64,000 nucleotides of DNA from Xanthomonas sp. GPE 39 (GTDB lineage Bacteria > Pseudomonadota > Gammaproteobacteria > Xanthomonadales > Xanthomonadaceae). The translations under genes were made by a program, and so were the position numbers. The first letter of the stretch is position 1. The number at the start of each line of letters is the position of its first letter. The notes under the pieces were generated by a model, which was not told the DNA's origin, did no database searches, and saw nothing but the letters and a program-made list of their open reading frames with translations. The DNA lies in assembly GCF_000963005.1 (NCBI RefSeq), contig NZ_JZHZ01000007.1:401646-465645 (forward strand). The letters run 5' to 3'. Positions 10,202 through 20,984 of this stretch are shown here, piece after piece.

Positions 10202-13042
10202 ATGCCTGCGGTTATTCAGTCCGTCCCCACCGTCCTCCAGCCCACACTCGCACGTCAGTTGGCGCGGTTGCGTCAGGCCGTGGCGGCACAGCCATGGCCG
10301 TCCGGTCTACAGTTCGATGCACAGCTTGCGCGTGCCCTGCTCGCCAGCGATTTTCTACTCGACACGCTGTGTCTGCAGCCAGCGTTGTTCGTCCATCTTG
10401 CACAACCGGATCCGGCGCCGCTGCCGTTACCCGTGCTCGACCCAGCACAGCCGGCAACCTGGCCTGCGTCGCTGCGCCGCTATCGTGCTGCTGCCTCGGC
10501 GCGTCTGGTGTGGCGCGATGTGTTCGGACTGGACGATGTCCAGACGACCCTGGCCGGCAGCACGCAGCTTGCCGAAGACTGCATGAGGCTCGCGTTGCAG
10601 GCGCTGGAAAGCGAGTTTGCCGCGCGCCATGGCGTGGTCCGCGCCGCCGATGGCAGTGTGCAGCGGCTGGTGGTGTTTGGCCTGGGTAAGCTCGGCGGCG
10701 GCGAATTGAATTTCTCTTCCGACGTGGATCTGGTCTACGCCTATCCGCAGGCTGGCGATTCCGATGGCGCGCGTCCGCTCGCCGCCGAGGAATATTTCGC
10801 GCGTTTCGGTCAGCGCCTGGCGCGGCTGCTCGATGAAACCACCATCGATGGATTCGTGCATCGCGTGGACTTGCGTCTGCGCCCATTCGGCACTGCGGGT
10901 CGGGTCGCGTTGTCGTTCGCCGGGATGGACCAATATTTCCAGCGCGAAGGCCGCGACTGGGAACGCTATGCCTGGCTGAAGGCGCGCACAGTGGCCGGCG
11001 ACATCGCCGCTGGCGAACACTGGCTGCAGTCGCTACGCCCGTTCGTGTACCGACGCTATCTGGACTACACCGCGCTGGACGGACTGCGCGCGATGAAGGC
11101 GGCGATCGTCGCCGAAGTGGCACGTCACGACCGCCTGGACGATATCAAACGCGGCGCTGGCGGCATTCGCGAGATTGAATTTCTGGTGCAGTCGCTGCAA
11201 TTGATTCGCGGCGGTCGCGAAGCGGCACTGCGCGAACCGCACCTGTTATCGGCCTTGCACGCATTGATCGCGGCCGGCCAGATCGCCGCCACGGATGGCG
11301 CTGCATTGGCGCAGGCATACTGTTTTTTGCGTCGGGTGGAAAATCGCCTGCAAATGCTGCGCGATGCACAGACGCATGCGTTACCGGAAGATCCGCTGGA
11401 TCGCGCGCGCATCGCCTTCGGTCTGGGGTATGTCGACTGGGCCGAATTGCATGCAGCGTTGCAATGTCAGCGCGACCGCGTCGCTGCTGAATTCGCTCAA
11501 TTGCTGGCACCGCGCAGGCGCACACTGGCGTCGGATGTGCTGGCCGATTACTGGCGCAATGTGGCTGCTGGCGATGGTGCGCAGGTGCTGGGCGAGGCGG
11601 GCTTTGCCGCAGCCGACGCGGCCGATCAGGCATTGCGCGGGTTTGCGCAATCGCTGGGCGTGCGCAGCCTGTCCGACACCGCACGCGCGCGTTTGGATCG
11701 TGTCGTGCCCGCGCTGCTGCATGCCGCCACGCGTTCGTCGCAGGCCGATGCCGCGCTGCACCGGGTACTGGGTTTGCTGCAAGCGGTGCTGCGTCGTTCC
11801 AGTTATATCGCCTTGCTCGACGAGCAACCCAGTGCCCTGGAACGGCTGGTCGATGTGCTGGCGCGTAGCGCCTTCCTGTCCGAGCGTCTTGCCGCGCATC
11901 CGTTGCTGCTCGATGAGTTGCTCGACAGCCGCGTGACCGCGCCGATGCCGGAGCCGACCGCGATGCAGCAGTTATGCGACAGCGCGGTGGTCGCTGCCGC
12001 CGACGATCCGGAAGCGGCGCTGCGCAGTCTCAACGAAGCGCGTCAGGCGTTGAGTTTTCGTATCGCGCTGGCCACGCTGGATCGACGTCAGCCTGTGCTC
12101 CATAGCAACCGTCAGCTTGCACAATTGGCCGAAGCGGTGGTGGTGACAGTGCTGCGTCTGGCGCACGCCGAGCTTGTTGCGGCGCATGGTCAGGTACCTG
12201 GCGGCAGCTTCGCGATCATCGGCTACGGCAGTCTCGGCGGGCTGGAAATGGGCATCGGTTCGGATCTGGACCTGGTGTTTCTGTACGACCACCCGCCCAG
12301 CGTCGAGGTCTCCGATGGACCTCGCGCAATGGAGAGCGGGCGCTGGTTCGCACGGCTCGCGCAGAAGGTGATTGCGCTGCTCGGTACGGTCACCGCTGGT
12401 GGGCGTCTGTACGACATCGATGTGCGTCTGCGTCCGGATGGTGGCAAGGGCGCGTTGGTGTCGTCGTTGGCTAGCTACAGTGATTACCAGCGCGACCGTG
12501 CCTGGACGTGGGAGCATCAGGCACTGGTGCGCGCGCGTGGTGTTGCCGGCGATCACACGCTGTTGCAGCGTTTCGAACAGGTACGCGCGCAGACCCTGGC
12601 GCGCACGCGCGAAGCGGCGGCCTTGCGCGAGGATGTGCGCAACATGCGCGCGCGGATGCGGGCCGAACTGGATCGCAGCGATGCCGCGCACTTCGATCTC
12701 AAGCAGGGCGCGGGTGGATTGATTGACCTGGAATTCCTGATGCAGGCCGGCGTGCTGCTCGGCGCCGCGCAACAACCGGCGCTGCTACAGCCGCGTGACA
12801 CCGCGACGTTGATCGGCGCATTGGCACACGCCGGCTATTTGGATTCGACGATGGCGGCACGCTTGCATGCCGCACATGCGGTGCTGGTGGAGGCCGGTCT
12901 GGCCTGCACGTTGGACCGGCGTGCGCAACTGATCGCTCCCAGTGCCGAGATCGAGGCCGCACGTGCGTCGATCCGCGATGTGGCTGCGTACTTGGGTCTG
13001 GCGTTCGTCGAGGACCGCGCGAGCGGTGTCGCCGAGCGCTGA
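10202..13042 (+). CDS. glnE: Glutamine synthetase adenylyltransferase / deadenylylase
   Basis: 946-residue bifunctional enzyme that adds or removes AMP on glutamine synthetase according to nitrogen status, together with PII. Two nucleotidyltransferase domains are seen: [21 protein letters not shown] near residue 160-180 (deadenylylase half) and [22 protein letters not shown] near 675-700 (adenylylase half). Each is followed by the '[18 protein letters not shown]' motif and a helical GlnD-PII-like domain. Length matches the family (about 945 in E. coli). It stands alone, with a terminator upstream. Confidence 0.97.
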   Translation: MPAVIQSVPTVLQPTLARQLARLRQAVAAQPWPSGLQFDAQLARALLASDFLLDTLCLQPALFVHLAQPDPAPLPLPVLDPAQPATWPASLRRYRAAASARLVWRDVFGLDDVQTTLAGSTQLAEDCMRLALQALESEFAARHGVVRAADGSVQRLVVFGLGKLGGGELNFSSDVDLVYAYPQAGDSDGARPLAAEEYFARFGQRLARLLDETTIDGFVHRVDLRLRPFGTAGRVALSFAGMDQYFQREGRDWERYAWLKARTVAGDIAAGEHWLQSLRPFVYRRYLDYTALDGLRAMKAAIVAEVARHDRLDDIKRGAGGIREIEFLVQSLQLIRGGREAALREPHLLSALHALIAAGQIAATDGAALAQAYCFLRRVENRLQMLRDAQTHALPEDPLDRARIAFGLGYVDWAELHAALQCQRDRVAAEFAQLLAPRRRTLASDVLADYWRNVAAGDGAQVLGEAGFAAADAADQALRGFAQSLGVRSLSDTARARLDRVVPALLHAATRSSQADAALHRVLGLLQAVLRRSSYIALLDEQPSALERLVDVLARSAFLSERLAAHPLLLDELLDSRVTAPMPEPTAMQQLCDSAVVAAADDPEAALRSLNEARQALSFRIALATLDRRQPVLHSNRQLAQLAEAVVVTVLRLAHAELVAAHGQVPGGSFAIIGYGSLGGLEMGIGSDLDLVFLYDHPPSVEVSDGPRAMESGRWFARLAQKVIALLGTVTAGGRLYDIDVRLRPDGGKGALVSSLASYSDYQRDRAWTWEHQALVRARGVAGDHTLLQRFEQVRAQTLARTREAAALREDVRNMRARMRAELDRSDAAHFDLKQGAGGLIDLEFLMQAGVLLGAAQQPALLQPRDTATLIGALAHAGYLDSTMAARLHAAHAVLVEAGLACTLDRRAQLIAPSAEIEAARASIRDVAAYLGLAFVEDRASGVAER

Positions 13043-13091
13043 GTGGATATGGCGTTGGAGTGGGCGTCAGGGCGATAGTCGCTAAGCCGTA

Positions 13092-14189
13092 TCAACGCGT
13101 CGGTGGCGGGGTGCCATCCACCGCTGCGCGCCCCACCGCCGGGTCGTCGGTGAAGAAGCCATCGATGCCTGCGCTGAGCAATGCGTGCATCTCGGCGATG
13201 CTGCCGGCGACGTTCATCGCGGCCGGGCCGCGCGTGTCCTGCAGTTGCTTGGGCAAAAATGTATTTTCGGCACGGAAGGTGTAGGGCACCACTTGCAAGC
13301 CGGCCGCATGCGCATCGGCGACGAAAGCCGTTGCTGCGGCCAATCTGCCATTCGCCTCTACCGGCACGATCGCGCGCAGGTTCGGGCTGACCAACTGCGC
13401 GTATTTGGCGATCGCACGCAGGCCTTGGGCCGTACTCATCTGCGCGTAGGTTGGACCGTCGTCCAGGTGATCGCCGGGACGCGCTTGCGGATCGCCCAGC
13501 AACTGCACCAGGCGAACATTCGGATGTGTGTGGCCAAGGGCGCGATGCAGGGCTTTCAGGTTGCCGATTTCGAACGACTGGATCACCACCGGTGCGCGGC
13601 GGGTGTAGGCGTGTGCGTCCAGTGTCTTCAGCAGTGTGTCCTCCATTGCCAGACCATGCGTGCGGAAGTAGGTGCCGTGCTTGATTTCCGGAATCAGTCC
13701 GATCAGGCGTCCGTGGGTGGCCGACTCGGCTGCGGTGAAATCGATGATCTCCTCGAGAGTGGGGAGCTGAAATTGGTCGTCGAAGGCGTTGCTGCGTAGC
13801 TGCGGCAGGCGCTCGCGTGCGCGTAGGGTCTTCAGTTCGGCCAGGGTGAAGTCCTCGGTGAACCAGCCTTCCACGCGTTGCCCGTCGATTTGCTTGACGG
13901 TCTTGCGCGCGGCGAACTCTGGATGCGTAGCGATGTCGGTGGTGCCGCCGATCTCGTTCTCGTGGCGCGCCACCAGCACACCGTCTTTGGTCGAGACCAG
14001 ATCCGGTTCGATGTAGTCGGCACCGTCGGCAATGGCTCTGGCGTAAGAAGCCAGTGTGTGTTCCGGGCGCAGCGCACTGGCACCGCGGTGGCCGATCACC
14101 AGCGGTTTGCTCTCGTGCGATGCCGCCATCGCTGTGAATGCCACTATCGCCACCGTAAAGCCAAGCAACCAGGGAGGAGATTGGATCAT
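13092..14189 (-). CDS. glpQ: Secreted glycerophosphodiester phosphodiesterase (GlpQ-like)
   Basis: Hydrolyses glycerophosphodiesters to glycerol-3-phosphate and an alcohol in the periplasm. The start at 14189 (MIQSPPWLLGF) gives a signal peptide ending near AMAASHES and a 365-aa protein, like E. coli GlpQ (358). Active-site features are VIGHRGASALRPEHT, ADYIEPDLVSTKDGVLVARHENEI and LIPEIKHG, which supply the two catalytic His and the metal-binding Glu/Asp residues. The open frame extends 25 codons upstream, but those residues do not look like a leader. No glpT transporter is adjacent. Confidence 0.92.
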   Translation of the reverse strand: MIQSPPWLLGFTVAIVAFTAMAASHESKPLVIGHRGASALRPEHTLASYARAIADGADYIEPDLVSTKDGVLVARHENEIGGTTDIATHPEFAARKTVKQIDGQRVEGWFTEDFTLAELKTLRARERLPQLRSNAFDDQFQLPTLEEIIDFTAAESATHGRLIGLIPEIKHGTYFRTHGLAMEDTLLKTLDAHAYTRRAPVVIQSFEIGNLKALHRALGHTHPNVRLVQLLGDPQARPGDHLDDGPTYAQMSTAQGLRAIAKYAQLVSPNLRAIVPVEANGRLAAATAFVADAHAAGLQVVPYTFRAENTFLPKQLQDTRGPAAMNVAGSIAEMHALLSAGIDGFFTDDPAVGRAAVDGTPPPTR

Positions 14190-14981
14190 CGCATTGACTC
14201 CGTAGTGAGTGGACAGCATGTGCCTGTTCGCAAGTGTGTGTCTCATGTCAGAAATATCTGCCATGGCGTGCTGGCATCAAACAGCGCAGAGCGCCCGTTC
14301 GGGTGCCGTCCTCCAAGGCGATCAGTCCAAGGCATCGCGCGTGTCGATGAGCAAGCTGATGTGCCGTGCCTGGCGGATCTGGCTTTGTCCAGTCATCGCG
14401 ATGGGGGCCAGTCATGGCGCGGTGGCCAACGCATAGCTGTTGGCGATATGGGCAGCATCGTAGACCAAGCGCGCCAACAACGCGGCGAGTGTCGTTTCGT
14501 CCTGCAAGCTATGTGGGAGCACACGGCAGATTCGCGCAGGGAGTGCATCGACATTGCGTTGACGATGTTTCAGTTGACAGCATTTCAGCTTTGCCGCACC
14601 GGCATTGGGTTTCACATGTAATGAAGATGCGGGATGCCACGGATCATGGGCTGCGATGCGTCTGTGCGATGGCGTTGATGCGCAGCGTTGCATCGTTCGA
14701 ACAGTGGAGGGTTTTCTTTCCAAAATCGCAAATTTCGAATGGCGTCAAAGTTTGGAATGCAATAAGCGGGTAACCATGCGATGCCATTACCTATTCGTGT
14801 TCGTGGTTGATCGAAGCAAGCGCAATGGCGATGGGTTTGTCCCGTCATCGGCCAAGCAATTCCTAATTCCCTGTTGTCAGTGAAATTTATGCCAGGCTGC
14901 GTGTGTCGTGCCTGGCCAATGTCCCCTGTCGCGATGCAGTGATGCATCGTTCACCTGCGTTACCCAATGGAGAGATCCCCC
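14190..14981. other. Long non-coding stretch before the S53 peptidase
   Basis: About 790 bp with only short frames on both strands, none with family features. It may contain decayed sequence and the peptidase promoter. No terminator, tRNA or repeat was recognised. Confidence 0.5.
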
Positions 14982-16874
14982 ATGATTGATCGTATGCCTC
15001 ACCGGCGGTTGCTGACGACCGTGCTGTCCGCTGCCATGCTCATGTGCAGTGGTGCGCAAGCGGCCCAGAACGGCGCGCTCCAGAACGCTGACCTGGACGC
15101 GCTGACCAGCGCGTTGCGCGTTGCACCGGTCAACTTCGATGTGCATCTGCCGTTGCGCGATGAGGCAGGTCTGGACGCGTTGCTGGCGGACATAGAGGAC
15201 CCGCAATCGCCGCAATACCATCATTGGTTGAAGCCTGACGAATTCGAGCGCCGCTTCGGCCCGACGCCGGCGCAAGTGGCGAAGGCGCGTGCTGCTCTGG
15301 AGGGCGCGCATATGACCGTCACCCAGCAGGGCGCGACCTTGCACGTCAGCGCCAGCGCGAACAATGTCGAGCGTCTGTTCGCCGCACCTTTGACTGTTGA
15401 TCTGCAAGCGGGCAAGCAGATCCGCCTCGCTGCTGCCAGTCCCTTGCAATTGCCGGCGGCCCTGCGCGATAGCGGTGCCGTTATCACCGGCCTGGAGCGC
15501 GGCCTGCCGCCGTATCATGTGCACTCCAGGCAACTGCAGAATGTCGATCCGAATAACCGCCGTGGTCCCACCGGTATCTATGCCTACAACGATCTGAAGC
15601 AGGCCTATGACTATCCGTCCTACCAGGCGATGATCGGTCCGGCTGGCCATCACAAACGCCTCGACGGCACGGGCACGACCATCGCCATCTTGATTTCCAG
15701 CGATGTGCTGGACTCGGACTTGGACCTGCTGTTCAACGAAGAAAAATTCAGCCGTCATGGTGTGGGTAATGTGAATCCGAAGTTGTACGCACGCCGTTAT
15801 CTTGCCGGCGCCAAACCAGGTATCAACGAGGAAAGTGGCGCAGGGGCCGAGGCGGCGCTGGATGTGGAAATGGCCCTGTCCGGTGCGCCGGGCGCGCATG
15901 TCATCTTGTATGTGATGCCTGAACTCACTGACCAATCGATTCTCGCCGGTTACCGGCAGATCGTGCAGGACAACGAGGCCGATGTGGTCAGTGTTTCGTT
16001 CGGTGGTTGCGAGTTGTATAGCACCCCAGCCTACAACGGCGGCAAAGATCTCACCGCTGTGTATCGTATTTACGATGCGCTGTTCCGGCAGGGCAACGCG
16101 CAGGGCATCACCTTTATCGCCTCCAGTGGCGACAATGCAGGCTTGAGCTGTGCGGATACCAATTACGCGGTTGATGGCAAAGACGGTCGCTTTGTGGCTG
16201 GCGTTTCACATCCCGCAGCCGATCCGCACGTGACCGCGGTCGGTGGCGGCAATCTGTTCACTGCTTACAAGAAGGGTAGTGCGGACTCCAGCTACCTGCG
16301 TGAGACCGCTTATGCCGATCCCTTGATCGCCAAAGATTATTACGGGGCAGGGGCGATGTTGTCCGGTGGTTACTGGGGGGCTGGTGGAGGCGTCAGTACG
16401 ATCTTCAAACGTCCGGTCTATCAATCGCGCGCGCTGGGCGGCAGTTCCGACAAGATGCGGCTGTTGCCCGATGTCGGGATGTTGGTTGGTGGTTGTCCGA
16501 ATATTGCGACGCAGCCGTGCCAGGAGGGTCGTGCGCCTTTCGCCAGCGCGGTAGTGGCAGCTTACAAGGGTGAATTCTATGCGAACATCGGCACCAGCGT
16601 CGCCGCCCCCGAGTTCGCCAGTGTCGCGGCGCTGCTGGTGGAGAAGCAGGGCCGCCAGGGAAATCTCAATCTCTACCTTTACCGGCTGGCGGCTAATTAT
16701 CCGCAAGCCTTCCACCGCGACATTGCCGGTTACAACGGCGTGGTCAGCAACGATGTGCCGCTCCAGGGCAAATACAACTACACGGTGGGCCTGGGGACTC
16801 CGGATGTACGCCTGCTGATTGGTGCGATGGACGCGGCTCCGGCGGGCGTGCCGCGCTCTCCCAGCAATCCCTGA
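14982..16874 (+). CDS. Secreted S53 family serine-carboxyl peptidase (sedolisin / xanthomonapepsin type)
   Basis: 630-residue secreted acid peptidase. ATG 14982 is preceded by GGAGAG at a good distance; an upstream ATG at 14967 lacks this. Order: signal peptide (to about AQA), pro-kumamolisin domain (LRDEAGLDALLADIEDPQSPQYHHWL... to about residue 180), then the catalytic domain. The sedolisin triad is visible: Glu and Asp in GAEAALDVEM (E-x3-D), oxyanion Asp in ASSGDNAG, and nucleophile Ser in IGTSVAAPEFASV. Xanthomonas secretes known pepstatin-insensitive enzymes of this family. A role in degrading plant or competitor protein is inference. Confidence 0.93.
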   Translation: MIDRMPHRRLLTTVLSAAMLMCSGAQAAQNGALQNADLDALTSALRVAPVNFDVHLPLRDEAGLDALLADIEDPQSPQYHHWLKPDEFERRFGPTPAQVAKARAALEGAHMTVTQQGATLHVSASANNVERLFAAPLTVDLQAGKQIRLAAASPLQLPAALRDSGAVITGLERGLPPYHVHSRQLQNVDPNNRRGPTGIYAYNDLKQAYDYPSYQAMIGPAGHHKRLDGTGTTIAILISSDVLDSDLDLLFNEEKFSRHGVGNVNPKLYARRYLAGAKPGINEESGAGAEAALDVEMALSGAPGAHVILYVMPELTDQSILAGYRQIVQDNEADVVSVSFGGCELYSTPAYNGGKDLTAVYRIYDALFRQGNAQGITFIASSGDNAGLSCADTNYAVDGKDGRFVAGVSHPAADPHVTAVGGGNLFTAYKKGSADSSYLRETAYADPLIAKDYYGAGAMLSGGYWGAGGGVSTIFKRPVYQSRALGGSSDKMRLLPDVGMLVGGCPNIATQPCQEGRAPFASAVVAAYKGEFYANIGTSVAAPEFASVAALLVEKQGRQGNLNLYLYRLAANYPQAFHRDIAGYNGVVSNDVPLQGKYNYTVGLGTPDVRLLIGAMDAAPAGVPRSPSNP

Positions 16875-16940
16875 GGTTGGCGTGTCAACGCATCTGCCCA
16901 CGTCGCAGCGGCGATGTGGGCATGCTGCGCGGGGTTGCCC

Positions 16941-17912
16941 TCAGCGCAGTTGCAGATGCTCGCGAATCCGCGCTGCGATGCGTGCGGTTTCGCGCAGTGG
17001 TTCGATGCCGACGGCCGCAGTGTCGTCGGCATCGTGCAGGTTGGCGAGCCGTCCGCGTTCGCGTAGTGCGCGGTGGAACGCCTGGGCCCGGTCACGTGCC
17101 AGTTCGGGCATCAGTACGCGCACCGGTGCGCGCGTCGCACACGCCTCCGATAGCAGATTCACCGAGTCCGGCGTGCAGATGAGGCGTTCTGCCCAACCAA
17201 GAATGCCGGCATAAGGATTCGCACCGTCGTGCTCATCGCACCAGATTACCCCCGGTAAATCGGCAAACAGACGCCGCAACGCGATGGCGACTTCCGCTGG
17301 TGTGCGCCGCGAGGTGCTGGCCAGAATGCTGCCGCCGGTTGCGCGCAAGTCCGCAGCGATCACCTCGAAGGCGGCGCTGGCCTGTGCACCGCTCCACGCG
17401 GCCAGGCTCGACGGGCCGCCGATCAGCAAGCCGGTGCGCGGTGAAGGTAACATCCCCAATGCAGGAAATGCCGCGCGTCCCTGCGCCAGCCAGCCATCGT
17501 CGATGGGGTGCAAGCTGCCGAGCAGGGTGAGGACATTGTCGCCACGCCGTCGGTCGTGCTGCGGCACGACTACTATGTCCCAATGCCGCGTCGGCAGGCG
17601 AGGGTCCAGCACCTGTACCACTTGGCTGCCGCGCGTGCGCAACAGGCGTGTGGCCAGTGCGGCTTGGCGTCCGCAGCCGATTGCAAGCGCTGGTGGATGA
17701 CGTAGTAGATCGGCAAACTCCTGGCCGTAGGCGCGTTTCGCGCCGGGGAGCTGGCGCGGCGCCAGCCAGCGCCATGGCGGATGTGGCTGCAACACGAGCG
17801 TTTGCGCCGGTTGTGCCGGCTGTGCGACCAGTGCCAGGGCCAAGGCTTCTGCCTGGCGAGCGTTACCGGCACGCCCGTCGCTGAGCGCCCAACACAGATC
17901 CAATCGTTTCAC
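16941..17912 (-). CDS. ELM1/GtrOC1-like family protein
   Basis: 323-residue member of the family named after plant mitochondrial fission protein ELM1; bacterial members have a glycosyltransferase-B-like fold. Visible motifs are WALSDGRAGNARQAEALA at the N-terminus, LLIGGPSS in the middle and the conserved ICTPDSVNLLSEACA near residue 245. There is no signal peptide, so it is cytoplasmic. In proteobacteria it often lies near lipid A or LPS genes, but here the neighbours are unrelated. Function is unproven. Confidence 0.85.
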   Translation of the reverse strand: MKRLDLCWALSDGRAGNARQAEALALALVAQPAQPAQTLVLQPHPPWRWLAPRQLPGAKRAYGQEFADLLRHPPALAIGCGRQAALATRLLRTRGSQVVQVLDPRLPTRHWDIVVVPQHDRRRGDNVLTLLGSLHPIDDGWLAQGRAAFPALGMLPSPRTGLLIGGPSSLAAWSGAQASAAFEVIAADLRATGGSILASTSRRTPAEVAIALRRLFADLPGVIWCDEHDGANPYAGILGWAERLICTPDSVNLLSEACATRAPVRVLMPELARDRAQAFHRALRERGRLANLHDADDTAAVGIEPLRETARIAARIREHLQLR

Positions 17913-18041
17913 CTTTGGTAGTAATCCATTGCATTGCCACTGGCTGCTGCCACGGTTGTCTCACTCTACACTGGCTACCATCGCCTCGGCATGGCTCCTC
18001 ACGAGTCATCTCGCGCTTTTGTCAATATAGGAGTTTCTCGC

Positions 18042-18632
18042 ATGTCCGACGTCTTGCACGCCGCTGCCCTCGATCAGTTGTTCCGCACCGCCCGCACCCA
18101 CAACGCGTTTCTGGACAAGCCAGTCGATGAAGCCACGTTGCGTGCCCTGTACGACTTGATGAAGTGGGGGCCGACCGCCGCCAACGGTAGTCCGGCACGG
18201 TTCGTGTTCGTGACCTCGCCGCAGGGCAAGGAAACGCTCAAGCCGGCGTTGTCCGAAGGCAACGTGACCAAGACCATGGCCGCGCCGGTGACGGTGATCG
18301 TGGCCCACGACGAAGACTTCCACGAAAAGCTGCCCTACCTGTTCCCGCATACCGACGCCAAGAGCTGGTTCGACGGCCCGCGCGAAAGCCGCAGCGAAGG
18401 TGCGTTCCGCAACGGTTCGTTGCAGGGTGCGTATCTGATCCTGGCTGCGCGTGCGTTGGGCCTGGACGCCGGCCCGATGTCCGGTTTCGACAATGCCAAG
18501 GTCGATGCGGCGTTCTTCGCCGGCACAACGATCAAGTCCAACTTCCTAGTCAACCTCGGTTATGGCGATTCCAAGGGTTTGCACCCGCGCTTGCCACGAC
18601 TGAGTTTCGACGAGGCCGCACGGATCGCGTAA
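18042..18632 (+). CDS. Nitroreductase-family malonic semialdehyde reductase (RutE/HadB-like)
   Basis: 196-aa FMN-dependent nitroreductase fold, the same length as RutE. The ATG at 18042 has TAGGAG upstream; longer in-frame starts do not align. Family signatures are [40 protein letters not shown] and [20 protein letters not shown]. In E. coli RutE reduces malonic semialdehyde in uracil breakdown. No other rut gene is nearby, so it may serve as a general aldehyde or quinone reductase here. Confidence 0.9.
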   Translation: MSDVLHAAALDQLFRTARTHNAFLDKPVDEATLRALYDLMKWGPTAANGSPARFVFVTSPQGKETLKPALSEGNVTKTMAAPVTVIVAHDEDFHEKLPYLFPHTDAKSWFDGPRESRSEGAFRNGSLQGAYLILAARALGLDAGPMSGFDNAKVDAAFFAGTTIKSNFLVNLGYGDSKGLHPRLPRLSFDEAARIA

Positions 18633-18712
18633 ATGCGGCCTGGTGATGATCCAGGCGCTCGCAGGCTGCCTGCCGCAGTTCCATCCATCGTCTCAACCAA
18701 GAGAGCCTCTCC

Positions 18713-19342
18713 ATGAAAACGCGTAATTTCCTGCTTCCGCTTGCCCTATCTCTGGCTGTCCTCGTCACTCAACCCGTCAGCACCGCCTTCGCCGCGCCTG
18801 CCGCCGCTGCCGTATTGAAAGGTGTTTCCGGTACTTACAAACTGGATCCTGCACACACTGACGTGTTGGTGCAGTGGAGTCACTTCGGCTTTTCCAACCC
18901 GTCTGCGAACTTTGGCGACGTCGACGGCACGCTGATTTACAACGCCCAGGACGTAAGCAAATCCAGCGTCAAGGTGACCCTGCCGCTATCGGGTCTGAGT
19001 ACCTTCAGCGCCAAGCTCGATGAACACCTGAAGAGCGCCGATTTCTTCGACGCGGCCAAGTTTCCCACTGCCACTTTCAAGAGCACCAAGGTCACTGCGG
19101 CTGGTGCCAACAAGTTGAACGTGGCCGGCGAGCTGACCATCAAGGGCACGACCAAGCCGGTAGTGCTGGCGGTGACGCTCAACGGTGCCGGTCCGCATCC
19201 GATGCACAAGGTGCAGGCGCTGGGCTTCGACGCCACCACCACGGTCAAGCGTAGCGATTTCGGTCTGAGCGCCTACGTCCCCAACGTCAGCGATGAGGTC
19301 AAGATCCGCATCACCACCGAGGCGTTGCAGGAAGCGAAGTAA
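18713..19342 (+). CDS. yceI: YceI-family periplasmic protein
   Basis: 209-residue secreted lipocalin-like protein that binds polyisoprenoids. It has a clear signal peptide (residues 1-27, MKTRNFLLPLALSLAVLV...TAFA). The YceI core follows: GTYKLDPAHTDVLVQWSHFGFSN, then LDEHLKSADFFDAAKFPTATFKS and GELTIKGTTKPVVLAVTLNG. It lies 80 bp after the nitroreductase gene and is followed by a strong terminator, so the two may be one unit. YceI proteins are linked to base or oxidative stress, but the ligand in this species is not known. Confidence 0.94.
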   Translation: MKTRNFLLPLALSLAVLVTQPVSTAFAAPAAAAVLKGVSGTYKLDPAHTDVLVQWSHFGFSNPSANFGDVDGTLIYNAQDVSKSSVKVTLPLSGLSTFSAKLDEHLKSADFFDAAKFPTATFKSTKVTAAGANKLNVAGELTIKGTTKPVVLAVTLNGAGPHPMHKVQALGFDATTTVKRSDFGLSAYVPNVSDEVKIRITTEALQEAK

Positions 19343-19390
19343 GCCGACGCATGGACGAGGCACCGCTACGCGGCGCCGGACTCCCGCAAC

Positions 19391-19424
19391 GCAAACGCCC
19401 GCCGAACAGCGGGCGTTTGCGTTT
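19391..19424 (+). terminator. Terminator after yceI
   Basis: Twelve-bp stem GCAAACGCCCGC / GCGGGCGTTTGC with loop CGAACA and a short T tract. It lies between two convergent genes and may act both ways. Confidence 0.85.
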
Positions 19425-19461
19425 TCAGGTGCCGCCACAGACACAGCGGTAGCTGCCTGCG

Positions 19462-19899
19462 TTACAGCGCCTGCTCAATCGACAGCGCGTAGACCTGCAC
19501 GCCGTGGCGGGTGAAGGTTGCGGTGGTGTCGCTGCCGATGTTCATTTCTTCCAGCGGTGTGCCGTGGGCATCGGCCAGGACCAGTTTGTAGATCGGCCCG
19601 AAGCGCGTGGTGATGTCCGTGTGGCTGATCTTCACCCGATAGGTGCCGTTGCCCGCGAGTGTGATCGGCTCGGAGAGTTGGCCGGGGGCAAGTTTCAGGT
19701 CGGTCGATGGTTGGCGCAGGTCGCCGAGCACCTGCATCATGAAGGTCTGCGTCTGGGCAAGTGCGCGACCGTGTGCAGATGCCTGCTTGGCGACGGTATT
19801 GACCACCGCGGCCGTTGCTACAGGCACGATCGCGGCGATCGCCGTGGCGGCGCTGCCGAGAAGGAAGTTGCGGCGGCTGTCGTTGCTGTGCGTTGTCAT
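19462..19899 (-). CDS. TAT-signal hypothetical protein of the radical-SAM locus
   Basis: 145-residue protein not recognised as a known family. It begins with a twin-arginine export signal (SRRNFLLGSAATAIAAIVP), so the folded protein is probably moved to the periplasm, as is often the case for cofactor-containing proteins. The mature part is short, beta-rich and has no Cys. It lies 90 bp after the radical-SAM gene on the same strand. It is therefore a candidate third member of the operon, possibly binding or exporting the modified peptide. Function unknown. Confidence 0.7.
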   Translation of the reverse strand: MTTHSNDSRRNFLLGSAATAIAAIVPVATAAVVNTVAKQASAHGRALAQTQTFMMQVLGDLRQPSTDLKLAPGQLSEPITLAGNGTYRVKISHTDITTRFGPIYKLVLADAHGTPLEEMNIGSDTTATFTRHGVQVYALSIEQAL

Positions 19900-19988
19900 G
19901 GTGGTCTACCTGTCATGTGTTCATGCATCATTCTTCCCCAGGGATATCTTGATCTGGGTCGATACAAATCAGTGTCTGTCGATTCACC

Positions 19989-20984
19989 TCATAGCGTTGC
20001 CAAGCTCGAGAGCGGGCAACCCAGCGATTGTTCGGATAGATTCGAAAAGCCATTCATCCACAAGCGCAGCTTGTCGTTTGCAATCTCGATGGTGCCATCG
20101 GCATGGAGTTCCCCGAGATCGTTGCGGTCGTCGTTGAGGGCGACGGTGCATTTGCCGATCCGGCCATTGGCGCGAATCATCAGGGAATTGGGCTTGGCCG
20201 CGTAGCAGATGTAGCCATCCAGATGCTCTTCGGAGATGGGGCGTTCGCTGTTCTTCGTGCGATCGGTGTTGTCGGTGATATAGGCGATGGCTTCCAGGTA
20301 ACGCTCGCGCGGCAACACGGTTTCTTCGATCTTGCTGCTTGGGTTGAGGTTGGAGACCTTGTGGAAATAGACCGAGAAACGGGGGTCGTCCAATAGTGCG
20401 TGATGTAGCTTGGTATAGAGCCGCTTGACCGAATCGATATTGTCTTGATGCAGGTGCAGGCGCAGCGAAATGGCGAAGTCCGACGGCAGCGCACGATAGG
20501 CGATGAGGTTGGACCATATTTTCTGGAATGTGCCGCCCTTGTTGGCGGTGATGCGGGTTTTGTCGTGCCAGTCGGCATCGCCATCCAGGGTGATCTGGAA
20601 TTCGCGATGGCGCAATGCGACGAGTCGTTGCAGCAAGTCCGGTTCCAGCAGGTAGCCGTTGGTGGTGAAGCCGGCATTGAAGGCCACGCCGTGTTGCGCG
20701 CATGCCGCGTGTGCATGCTGGCCGATGTCCATCACCACCTCGCGGGCCAGCAGTGGTTCGCCGCCGAACCAGGAAATATTCAGTCGGTCCAGAGACGCTA
20801 TGCGCTTGGAGATCAAGGCCTTGATGCCCTCAACGACCTTGGGTTGCATGCGCCCTGTTGCGAAGTCCTCGTAGCAATACGTGCAGCGGAAATTGCACTT
20901 CTCCGTGGGAAGCAGGATGAGTGAGAAGATGCGTGGGGAGAGCGCCTCGGCGACGATGGTTTCACTGAGCATCGTCTTGCTCAT
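19989..20984 (-). CDS. Radical SAM peptide maturase-like protein
   Basis: 331-residue radical SAM enzyme with the 4Fe-4S motif CNFRCTYCYE (C30, C34, C37) and WFGGEPLL. The C-terminal part resembles a reduced SPASM/twitch domain with only three Cys (ICYAAKPNSLMIRANGRIGKC and LGCP). Its ATG overlaps the TGA of the upstream Cys-rich peptide gene (ATGA), indicating translational coupling. Such pairs are typical of RiPP systems in which the enzyme cross-links the peptide. The longer open frame upstream (to 21020) overlaps the peptide gene and is less likely. The residues modified cannot be predicted. Confidence 0.88.
   Translation of the reverse strand: MSKTMLSETIVAEALSPRIFSLILLPTEKCNFRCTYCYEDFATGRMQPKVVEGIKALISKRIASLDRLNISWFGGEPLLAREVVMDIGQHAHAACAQHGVAFNAGFTTNGYLLEPDLLQRLVALRHREFQITLDGDADWHDKTRITANKGGTFQKIWSNLIAYRALPSDFAISLRLHLHQDNIDSVKRLYTKLHHALLDDPRFSVYFHKVSNLNPSSKIEETVLPRERYLEAIAYITDNTDRTKNSERPISEEHLDGYICYAAKPNSLMIRANGRIGKCTVALNDDRNDLGELHADGTIEIANDKLRLWMNGFSNLSEQSLGCPLSSLATL

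Noticed and set aside
14265..14966. Several short frames on both strands before the S53 peptidase
   Set aside because: No ribosome sites, no recognised content, mutually overlapping.
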